In this document: piece by piece, positions 47,005 to 54,468 of the stretch | Position numbering within the stretch: the stretch's first letter is position 1 | How the letters are laid out: the number at the start of each line of letters is the position of its first letter | Source of the DNA: Acidobacteriota bacterium | GTDB taxonomy: Bacteria; Acidobacteriota; Terriglobia; Terriglobales; Acidobacteriaceae | Assembly: GCA_021800255.1 (NCBI GenBank) | Contig: JAJYZC010000001.1 | Location: 1 to 64,000, forward strand | Length of the DNA stretch: 64,000 nucleotides | Reading direction: 5' to 3' | Notes under the pieces: generated by a model | Told to the model about the DNA's origin: nothing | The model's input: the letters and a program-made list of their open reading frames with translations, nothing else | The model's database searches: none | Program-made: the position numbers and the translations under genes

Positions 47005-48131
47005 AAGCGAGTGTGCGCCGCGCCGCGGGAAGCGTGCTCGTGGTGGGGCTGGGAGGAACGGAGCTAACCGGCCTGGAGCGTGCGTGGCTCAAGCTGGTGC
47101 AGCCGGCCGGAATCATCCTGTTCCGGCGCAACATTGCCGGCGCCCGTCAGACGCGCGTACTGCTCGACGAAGCGGCATCGCTGTGCACGGCGCATAGCCT
47201 GCGCTGCGTAGACGCAGAAGGCGGCACGGTCGACCGGCTGCGCGACGCGCTGGCGCCGATTCCATCCGCACAGGCGGTGGCGCAAACCGCCCGTTGCGCC
47301 CGAATAGATTCGCTTGCGCGGGAGCACGGCGAGATGATTGCGCAGTCGGTGATGGCCTTCGGGTTCAACGCCACGCTGGCGCCGGTGCTCGACCTGGCGC
47401 TGCCAGAGTCGGCAAGCGTGATGGGAACGCGCTGCGCCGCCGCAAGCGCGGCAGCGGTAGTCACATACGCGCGCGCATTTCTGACCGGCCTGAGAGCCAA
47501 TGGCGTCGCCGGATGCGGAAAGCACTTTCCGGGACTGGGCGGAGGAACGCGCGACTCGCACCTGGAGACGCCGGCAATCGAGCGCACGTGGCGGCAATTG
47601 TGGCGCGAGGATCTGGAGCCTTATCGCGCGCTGCGCGGCGAGCTGCCGATGGTGATGGTGAATCATGCGGCTTATCCCGCCACCAGAGGTGGAGAATGGC
47701 CGGCAAGCGCCTCAAAGTTTTGGATAACGACAGTGTTGCGCAAGCGCATCGGCTACCAAGGGATCATTCTCTCTGACGATCTGGAGATGGGCGGAATTCT
47801 GAAGTTCATGCCCATCGAGGAGGCCGCGATTGCGGCTGTGTGCGCAGGGATCGATCTGCTCGAAATATGTCACAGCGCAGAGCTGATCTTGCGCAGCTAT
47901 GAGGCCCTGATCGCCGAAGGCGAGCGGTCGGCGGCCTTCGCCAAGCTGCTCACGGCGCGGGCTCGCGAGTCGGCCCGCAAGCGGGCAAAGTTGTTTGCGG
48001 ACTCATCGGCGCCGGCGCTGCGAGCGCGCCAGTTCGAGGCGCTGCGCAGCCGGGTTCTGCGCTTTGGCGAGCGGATCGAGAAGGCGCGGCAAGTCAATGC
48101 GCTGTTCGATCAGGAGGAGCAACCAGCATGA
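47001..48131 (+). CDS. nagZ: Beta-N-acetylhexosaminidase (GH3, NagZ-like)
   Basis: Cytoplasmic GH3 glycosidase of 376 residues that removes GlcNAc from GlcNAc-anhydroMurNAc peptides in peptidoglycan recycling. It shows CGKHFPGLGGGTRDSH, the mobile catalytic loop with the Asp-Ser-His dyad, and SDDLEMGGI containing the nucleophile Asp. No signal peptide. AAGGAG lies six bases ahead of the ATG, which overlaps mutS by four bases; its own stop overlaps anmK by four bases. The C-terminal 60 residues are Arg/Ala-rich beyond the barrel. Confidence 0.9.
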   Translation: MKASVRRAAGSVLVVGLGGTELTGLERAWLKLVQPAGIILFRRNIAGARQTRVLLDEAASLCTAHSLRCVDAEGGTVDRLRDALAPIPSAQAVAQTARCARIDSLAREHGEMIAQSVMAFGFNATLAPVLDLALPESASVMGTRCAAASAAAVVTYARAFLTGLRANGVAGCGKHFPGLGGGTRDSHLETPAIERTWRQLWREDLEPYRALRGELPMVMVNHAAYPATRGGEWPASASKFWITTVLRKRIGYQGIILSDDLEMGGILKFMPIEEAAIAAVCAGIDLLEICHSAELILRSYEALIAEGERSAAFAKLLTARARESARKRAKLFADSSAPALRARQFEALRSRVLRFGERIEKARQVNALFDQEEQPA

Positions 48132-49333
48132 GAGCCAAGGCAATGACGGTAGCAGGCATCATGAGCGGCACCTCTGCCGACGGAATCGACGTAGCCGTGG
48201 TGCGCATTGCGGATCCCGGATCGAGCAGCAAACGCGCCGTGAGGGTAGGGCGCACATCGGCGCTGAAGATTACGTTGCTGGCGCACGAAGGGTTCCGGTT
48301 TCCGGCGGCGCTGCGCCGCACCGTGCTGGCGGCTATGGATGCGCCCTCCACTTCGACGGCAGAGTTGGCGCGGCTGAACTGGCGCTTAGGAATGGCCTAC
48401 GCGGAAGCCTTGAGCGCGGCTGCTAAGCAGCACAAGCTCACGCTCGATCTTATCGGCTGCCACGGGCAGACGCTCTACCACCAGCCGCGCCCAACCGTCT
48501 ACGCGGGACGGCGGTTCGCATGCACCTGGCAGGCCGGCGAGGCGCAAGTCATCGCCGCGGCGCTCGGAGTTCCAGTAGTGTCAAACTTCCGCCCCGCCGA
48601 CATGCTGGCTGGAGGACAGGGCGCGCCGCTGGTTCCCTTGCTCGACTACGCGCTCTACGCCCACTCCACCCGCGGGCGCGTCTTGCAGAACATCGGCGGC
48701 ATTGCGAACTTGACTGCGATTCCCGCAGGCGCGGGGCCAGACGCGGTGATCGCCTTCGACACCGGGCCGGGAAACATGGTGATCGATTGGCTGGCCATGG
48801 AACTTTTTGAAAAGCCTTTCGACCGCAATGGCGCGCTGGCCGCGCAGGGCCGAGTGCTTCCGCGCGTGCTGGAGGCGACGCTGCGCGATCCGTACTTCCG
48901 GCAGCAACCGCCGCGCACAGCGGGGCGCGAGCAGTTCGGGCGCGAGTACGCGGCCAAGTTCCTCGCCGCCTGCCGGCGGCAAAGCAAGAACCCCAAAGAC
49001 GCGATGGCCACGGCAACCGCGCTGACGGCGGAGACCATCGCCCGCAGCTACGCCGGCTTTGCGAGAGCAAAGATGAAGGGGCGCGCGGTGGATTTTATCG
49101 TCTCCGGCGGCGGGGCGCGCAACCGCACGCTGATGGCAATGCTGGCCGCGCGTCTGGCGCCGATGGAATGCGACCTGGCGCCTAGCGACGATTTTGGATT
49201 GCCGGCTGAGGCCAAGGAGGCCACAGCCTTCGCGCTACTGGCCTGGATGACCTGGCGCCGTCAGCCCGGCAACGTGCCCGCAGCCACGGGAGCAAAGCGA
49301 CCTGCTGTTTTGGGGCAGGTGACCTATGGGTGA
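48128..49333 (+). CDS. anmK: Anhydro-N-acetylmuramic acid kinase
   Basis: Phosphorylates and opens 1,6-anhydroMurNAc, the product released downstream of NagZ, to MurNAc-6-P. 401 residues with the family motifs MSGTSADGIDVAVV, GCHGQTLYHQ, QAGEAQVIA, NFRPADMLAGGQGAPLVP, NIGGIANLT and FDTGPGNMVID. GGAGGAG precedes the start. It overlaps nagZ by four bases and the next gene by eight, so the run is a polycistronic unit with coupled translation. MurQ is not in the window. Confidence 0.94.
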   Translation: MRAKAMTVAGIMSGTSADGIDVAVVRIADPGSSSKRAVRVGRTSALKITLLAHEGFRFPAALRRTVLAAMDAPSTSTAELARLNWRLGMAYAEALSAAAKQHKLTLDLIGCHGQTLYHQPRPTVYAGRRFACTWQAGEAQVIAAALGVPVVSNFRPADMLAGGQGAPLVPLLDYALYAHSTRGRVLQNIGGIANLTAIPAGAGPDAVIAFDTGPGNMVIDWLAMELFEKPFDRNGALAAQGRVLPRVLEATLRDPYFRQQPPRTAGREQFGREYAAKFLAACRRQSKNPKDAMATATALTAETIARSYAGFARAKMKGRAVDFIVSGGGARNRTLMAMLAARLAPMECDLAPSDDFGLPAEAKEATAFALLAWMTWRRQPGNVPAATGAKRPAVLGQVTYG

Positions 49334-50909
49334 GCGGGTGTTCGCGCTTTTCCGCCGCCGGGTCAGATCTTTGCTCGCGCCGGCGCCGCTTCTGCTCCTG
49401 GCGGGTTTGGCGGGCTGCCGCACGCCGCACCGCGACCCGCACACAGCCGTCTTTCTCATTGAGAGCAGTCCCGCGAATCTCGACCCGCGCATCGGGACCG
49501 ACGAGGCATCGGAGCACATTGACGAGCTGCTCTTCGACGGTTTGGTGACGCACGACGCCAGCTTTCATTTCACGCCTGCGCTGGCTGAGAGCTGGGAGCA
49601 GCCCAATCCGCTCACGCTCGTCTTCCACCTGCGCCAAGGCGTGCGCTTTTCCGATGGCCGGCCGCTGACGGCGCGCGATGTGGTGTGGACAATCGATTCG
49701 ATGATCGATCCTGGGATCGATCCCGCGCGCAACGGCGCTGTGATCTCACCCAAGGCCGCAGCTTACAACTCGGTGGCCAGGGTGGATGCGCCTGGCCCCT
49801 GGACCGTAGTCTTTCATTTGAAGCACCCCGACAATTTTCTGCTCACCAATCTTTCCAGCAGCGCGTTTGGGGTGGTTCCCTACGGCAGCGGGCGCGGTTT
49901 CTGGCGGCATCCGGTGGGGACGGGGTCTTTTCGCTTCGTCAGCCAGCAGATCGATCAGGACGTGGTGATCGAGCGCAACCCTTATAGCTGGTCAGCCAAG
50001 CCTGCGATCAAGCGGGTGCGTTTCGCCGTGGTGCCCGACGCCATCACCGAGGCGCTCGAACTGGAAAAAGGCTCGGCCGATGTGGCCGTCAATTCCCTGC
50101 CCATGGACGAGCTGCCCGTGCTGGCCCGGCAACCCAACCTGGTAGTTGAAGACCGGCCGGGCACGGTAATCCAGTACCTCGCCTTCAACCTGCGCGACCC
50201 GATCTTGAAGCATGTGCGCGTGCGCCAGGCAATCGCCTGCGCCATCAACCGCAAGCTGATTATTCGCACCCTGCTGGGCGGTCATGCCCGGCCTGCCGTG
50301 AGCCTGCTGCCGCCCAGCCACTGGGCCTGGACCGGCGACGTGGCCGGCTACAACTATGATCCGGCGCGCGCCGAGCGGCTGCTCGACGAGGCCGGTTACA
50401 AGCCCGGAGCCGATGGAGTGCGGCTGCATCTGACCATGAAGATCAGCCAGGATGAAGAAACGCGCCTGCTGGCTGACGTGCTTCAGCAGGAGCTGGGGCA
50501 GGTGGGGATCGCGCTCGCCCTCAGGAGTTACGAATTCGCCACGTTTTACTCCGACGTGACGCGGGGCGCATTCCAGATGTATTCCCTGCGCTGGATCGGC
50601 GGCAACGAGCAGCCGGATATCTTCACCTACGCATTTTCAACGGCGAGCTTTCCGCCGGACGGCGCCAATCGCGGCCACTATTCCAATCCACAGCTCGACG
50701 CTCTGCTCAATGACGCCGCCCAGAGCGAAGACATGGAGCGGCGCCGCGCTGACTATGTTGAAGCGCAGCAGATTCTGGCCCGCGATCTTCCTGCCGTCAA
50801 TCTCTGGTATCTGGATACGATCGTGGTACACAACCGGCGGCTGACGCACGTCATTCCCTCACAATCTGGCAGCTATACTTTTCTTAAGACCGCCCGGCTG
50901 GCGCCTTGA
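49326..50909 (+). CDS. Family 5 extracellular solute-binding lipoprotein (peptide/murein-peptide type)
   Basis: 527 residues of the SBP_bac_5 (DppA/OppA/MppA) class. A signal peptide ends LAGC with lipid-modified C31. The binding domain begins FLIESSPANLDPRIGTDEASEHIDELLFDGL and includes FHLRQGVRFSDGRPLTARDVVWTID. No permease or ATPase genes follow. Because it overlaps anmK by eight bases and sits in a peptidoglycan-recycling run, a role in capturing cell-wall peptides is a reasonable inference. Ordinary oligopeptide or nickel binding is not excluded. Confidence 0.88.
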   Translation: MGERVFALFRRRVRSLLAPAPLLLLAGLAGCRTPHRDPHTAVFLIESSPANLDPRIGTDEASEHIDELLFDGLVTHDASFHFTPALAESWEQPNPLTLVFHLRQGVRFSDGRPLTARDVVWTIDSMIDPGIDPARNGAVISPKAAAYNSVARVDAPGPWTVVFHLKHPDNFLLTNLSSSAFGVVPYGSGRGFWRHPVGTGSFRFVSQQIDQDVVIERNPYSWSAKPAIKRVRFAVVPDAITEALELEKGSADVAVNSLPMDELPVLARQPNLVVEDRPGTVIQYLAFNLRDPILKHVRVRQAIACAINRKLIIRTLLGGHARPAVSLLPPSHWAWTGDVAGYNYDPARAERLLDEAGYKPGADGVRLHLTMKISQDEETRLLADVLQQELGQVGIALALRSYEFATFYSDVTRGAFQMYSLRWIGGNEQPDIFTYAFSTASFPPDGANRGHYSNPQLDALLNDAAQSEDMERRRADYVEAQQILARDLPAVNLWYLDTIVVHNRRLTHVIPSQSGSYTFLKTARLAP

Positions 50910-51130
50910 ATGGCTGCGGCGCAAAGAAAACTCCGATTTACTGGAGATTCAGTGAAATTCAGCAACTCATTGAAAATGAGATTTTTAACTCATGGCCCTG
51001 CGGCCCGGTTAACGGCGCGGCGCGGGAAAAATCGCGGCCATCAACCTATTGGCGCGCTAACTCGTCTACCGGGATAGAGATGCGCTTTCAGGCCGCGTGC
51101 AACAAAATTTGACCATGGAGCGAAGGATTT
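50910..51130. other. Intergenic
   Basis: 220 bases with no supported gene. A 68-codon plus-strand frame at 50906 has no ribosome binding site. Two short inverted repeats (CTCATTGAAAATGAG at about 50967) might form a weak hairpin after the binding-protein gene. Confidence 0.35.
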
Positions 51131-52411
51131 ATGAACAGCAGCAGGAACACATACATTCCGGCATTGACGGCTCCTGGACAGCACGGCCGCCATTCATGCA
51201 CGGTTGATGGGATGCGGCACTCCAGCTCCGCAACGCCTCAGCCGCTAGCCCAGCGCGCTTCGCTGCTGCACACCCTGTGGACGGCCGTTATCGAACTGTT
51301 GGTATTGACGCTGGCAGCGAGCATGGCTCACGCCCAGGCCTCACCGCACTTTCTAGGCGCCATCTCCGCCATCAAAGGAAACACGCTTACGGTGAAGACC
51401 GCGCAAGGCGAGCAAACGGTCACCGTACCGTCCACGGCGCAGTTGATGCGCATCGAACCGGGGCAGCTCAATTTGAGCCAAGCCGTCAGCATGACTTTCA
51501 GCGAGTTGGCCGTCGGAGACCGCGTGCTGGTCAATCTGGTCCCCAACTCCTCAACGCCGCAGGCGATGCGCATCATTGCCATCAAGCACGAGGCGTTAGC
51601 GCAGAGGCAAGAAGAGCAGCGTGAGGATTGGCAGCTACACGGCGTGGGCGGGCTGGTGAAGAGCGTGGACCCCGCAACCGGCGACATCGTGCTCATGGCA
51701 GAAAAGGGCTTGGTCACCAAGACGCTTATCATTCACACCACCCCCGCAACCGTGCTCAAGCGCTATGCGCGCGCATCGGTGAACTATAATCTGGCGCGGC
51801 CGGCGCCCATCACCGCCATCCATCCCGGCGACCAGTTGATGGCGCGCGGACCCCAGAATGCGAACGGCACCGCGATGACAGCCGAAGAGGTGGTTTCAGG
51901 CAGCTTCCGCAATGTTTCGGGACTCATTACGTCGCTCGATCCGGCTCATTCGACTATGGTGGTAAAGGATCTGGCTACGAAGAAAGAGGTAACCGTCCAT
52001 GTTCCCGCCAGCGTAGAGATGCGCCGCTTGCCGGATCGCATGGCGCAAATGCTGGCCGTGCTGCTGAACAGGGACGGGGGCGAACAGGGCGGCCAGGGCG
52101 CTTACACAGGTTCGCCCAATGGGGGCAGACGGTTGATGCGCGGCGGCAAGGGTCCCAAGGGTAAGGGTGGCCAGGGCCAGATGAGCCCCGAGCAACTGCT
52201 GAGCCGCGCTCCATTGATTCATTTCACCGACCTGAAGAAGGGTGAGGCGGTCATGCTGGTTTCAACGCCGGGCGCATCCGGCGTCACCGCCATCACTGTT
52301 GTGGCCGGTGTCGAACCGTTGCTGCGAGCTCCGGCCAGCCGGGACCTGCTGGCGAGCTGGAGCATGAACACCAGCGCCCCAGCAGAGACAGAGGGCGGAG
52401 CCGGCCAATAA
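51131..52411 (+). CDS. Exported DUF5666-like protein
   Basis: 426 residues. A long N-terminal region precedes a hydrophobic export helix (about 55-70, ending SMAHAQA). Then come two or three OB-like DUF5666 modules, each of the form GAISAIKGNTLTVKTAQGEQTVTV or GLITSLDPAHSTMVVKDLATKKEVTVHV. A Gly/Lys-rich linker lies at about 315-345. Such proteins are abundant in Acidobacteria with no assigned function; metal or small-ligand binding is only speculation. The ATG follows AAGGA by four to five bases. Confidence 0.7.
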   Translation: MNSSRNTYIPALTAPGQHGRHSCTVDGMRHSSSATPQPLAQRASLLHTLWTAVIELLVLTLAASMAHAQASPHFLGAISAIKGNTLTVKTAQGEQTVTVPSTAQLMRIEPGQLNLSQAVSMTFSELAVGDRVLVNLVPNSSTPQAMRIIAIKHEALAQRQEEQREDWQLHGVGGLVKSVDPATGDIVLMAEKGLVTKTLIIHTTPATVLKRYARASVNYNLARPAPITAIHPGDQLMARGPQNANGTAMTAEEVVSGSFRNVSGLITSLDPAHSTMVVKDLATKKEVTVHVPASVEMRRLPDRMAQMLAVLLNRDGGEQGGQGAYTGSPNGGRRLMRGGKGPKGKGGQGQMSPEQLLSRAPLIHFTDLKKGEAVMLVSTPGASGVTAITVVAGVEPLLRAPASRDLLASWSMNTSAPAETEGGAGQ

Positions 52412-52544
52412 GCACATTATCATCACCAACTTCATGGGGAGCCATCTTCCCGCCACCAGCGCGGCGAGTTGAAATCCCGTCGATGGTACGTGTCCGCAGC
52501 CATGCCGATCTAAGGCGTTCCGCAGTCGTGCCGATATTGAAGAA

Positions 52545-52564
52545 CGTGCAGCTTACGCTGCACG
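52545..52564 (+). terminator. Perfect 8-bp hairpin
   Basis: CGTGCAGC and GCTGCACG flank the tetraloop TTAC, 134 bases after the DUF5666 gene and 100 before the DUF2062 gene. There is no T tract, so it may be a terminator or a protein-binding palindrome. Confidence 0.4.
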
Positions 52565-52663
52565 CCGCCTGCTGCCAACTTTGGTTCGAGGCAAGAGATT
52601 TCATCTCCTCTTCATGCGCCGCCGTGGCCGGCGCGGGAAGATGGAGGCAGCAAGGGGGACGTG

Positions 52664-53125
52664 ATGATCGAAATTACTCCGGCCGCGATGCGTCACACCG
52701 TGGTTCTCTGGCTGCGCCAGGGAATTTCGCCTGGGCGCTTGGCCCTGACGCTGGCGTTAGGCTTTGCCATTGGCTGCATTCCGGTGGTGGGTATTCCCAC
52801 GGTTCTCTGCACGGTTTTGGCGGTGGTCTTGCGGTTGAATCTGCCCGCCATTCAGGCCGCCAACTTGGCCGCTCTGCCGCTGCAGATGGCCCTGGTTGTC
52901 CCCTTTGTGCGCCTGGGCAGGTGGCTGGTCTGCTCCGCAGCCGGGCATGTGCCGGCGCCGCGCGTGCTTTTGCACCTTCGGGATCTCGGCCTGGCCGCGC
53001 AAGTGGGCAGCCTGGCCGGCGAGGCGCTGCTGGCCTGGCTGCTGGTAGCGATCCCGGCGGTTTTGCTCATCACTCCGGTGCTCGCTGCGATGCTGCGCCG
53101 CCTGCCCATGCCGGCCGAGCGTTGA
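52664..53125 (+). CDS. DUF2062 membrane protein
   Basis: About 153 residues with three hydrophobic segments. The N-terminal WLRQGISPGRLALTLALGFAIGCIPVVGIPTVLC is the DUF2062 signature (short amphipathic helix then two membrane helices). The rest includes a loop and a last helix near 127-145. DUF2062 proteins are uncharacterised; some are fused to glycosyltransferases. ATG at 52664 is chosen because AGGGGG is six bases ahead; a GTG one codon upstream is possible. Confidence 0.75.
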   Translation: MIEITPAAMRHTVVLWLRQGISPGRLALTLALGFAIGCIPVVGIPTVLCTVLAVVLRLNLPAIQAANLAALPLQMALVVPFVRLGRWLVCSAAGHVPAPRVLLHLRDLGLAAQVGSLAGEALLAWLLVAIPAVLLITPVLAAMLRRLPMPAER

Positions 53126-53143
53126 GACCGCGGCTGAGTTCCT

Positions 53144-54079
53144 CTATTTGCCTTTGAGGTACTGGGGCACAGGCACGGGCTGCGCGCTGTCGAGCCATGC
53201 GGTGTAGATCATGTCGCGCAACATGCTGGCGCCGAAGGCAAGCCGCTGGGCCGTGAATTGCCGCGATTGGGGCGTACCTGCGCCCGCAAAGCCGCCCTCC
53301 TTGTAAAGCTGGTAGACCTCATCGACGTAGGTGTGCGTATGGCGCAAGTAAGCCATGTAGGCATCGAACATGTCGCCCTGAATCGCCTTGACCGGCGTCA
53401 TATCGGCCTCCACCTGGGGGGCGTGTATGTTGGCGGAGACAAAGACGCTCTCGAACTGGTAGTGAATCTGGTGGCCGGTGGTGTAGCCGTGAGGATTGGG
53501 GCCGACCCAGCCGTTGTACTCGATGGTGGTGTGCAGGGGTTGCGAGCCGTCGCCTACATAGTGGCCCAGCCAGCCGGCATAGAAGATAATCGCCTGTTCG
53601 ACGGGCATCGTATCCTGGCCTTCGGCTTTCAGATGCCGGTAATCGCGCATCGCCGACTTCAGCCGTTCCCAAACTTCATCGGTTTGCCAGGGCTGGAGAC
53701 CGATCTTCGTGGGGTCTTCGTGGGCGGCGTACACCTCGGCAAGAAAGTCGAACCGCTTGTGGGGCAGGGGCGCAAACTTATCGGCCAGCTCCAGATCGAT
53801 AAAGTGCTCCGGAGCCTGCGCCGCGTCCAATTCAGGCTCAGCTGGCGAACGCCAGCGGTCCGGCTCGGGGCCCAGGTAGGTGATCTCGTCGATGGCCGCC
53901 GGCGAACGCAAAAAGGCCGGCACGGAAACAGGCAGCGTGCTGGCGGCAAGCTGGTTGATGATGCGATGCCCTGCGGCGCCCCACGCATGAGCAGCGCGCG
54001 GAGCACCGGCAAGGCACAAGGCTCCAGTCAACGCCAGGGTCAGACGATAACTACGAGGAGAAAGATTTGAGCGGGACAT
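53144..54079 (-). CDS. Secreted S1/P1-type nuclease (zinc-dependent)
   Basis: 311 residues of the phospholipase C/P1 nuclease superfamily. The signal peptide ends AHA, so cleavage would expose W33 as the mature N-terminus; in this family the N-terminal Trp coordinates zinc. H38 (GAAGHR) and the HYVGDGSQPLHTT motif supply further zinc ligands, and HQIHYQFESVF the last. It probably cleaves single-stranded nucleic acids outside the cytoplasm for phosphate or nucleoside scavenging, although phospholipase activity is possible. It converges with DUF2062. Confidence 0.83.
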   Translation of the reverse strand: MSRSNLSPRSYRLTLALTGALCLAGAPRAAHAWGAAGHRIINQLAASTLPVSVPAFLRSPAAIDEITYLGPEPDRWRSPAEPELDAAQAPEHFIDLELADKFAPLPHKRFDFLAEVYAAHEDPTKIGLQPWQTDEVWERLKSAMRDYRHLKAEGQDTMPVEQAIIFYAGWLGHYVGDGSQPLHTTIEYNGWVGPNPHGYTTGHQIHYQFESVFVSANIHAPQVEADMTPVKAIQGDMFDAYMAYLRHTHTYVDEVYQLYKEGGFAGAGTPQSRQFTAQRLAFGASMLRDMIYTAWLDSAQPVPVPQYLKGK

Positions 54080-54468
54080 GGGGTTAGTATATGCCTGCTC
54101 AGCAAGGATGGCTGCGAATGGCGATGGCAGACGCGGCGCCGCGTGGGGTCCACGGGGATCGCACTGGCTTGGGCGGGGCAGCTTCCGTATACAGCATTTC
54201 AGGTTTTGTATAGCCCGTAACCGGAACGCTTCACTCTCTCTTCTACACGACCGATTTACCTGTGGAGCATGGTAGTCAACGCTTATACTACGAGCAAATT
54301 GCGCTCATGTGCTTGGTCCGCCGCACGCCACATCCGGGTATAGCGGAGTTTCAGGCGGCGATAGCCGGGCTACTCGGGGTGAGGTAGCGCACCAGGGCAG
54401 CGAAAACGCCGTCCATCCATGCAACGGCTTGCAGGGCGGCAAACGCCTTTGGGCGCAGTGGGGAAGGA
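54080..54468. other. Divergent intergenic region
   Basis: 389 bases between the nuclease and the histidine kinase, which diverge. It should hold both promoters. No clear palindromes or -35/-10 pairs were found by eye, and reading frames here are shadows. Confidence 0.35.

Noticed and set aside
50906-51112. Small 68-codon protein between the binding lipoprotein and DUF5666 gene
   Set aside because: Overlaps the preceding stop region, lacks a ribosome binding site and resembles no family.
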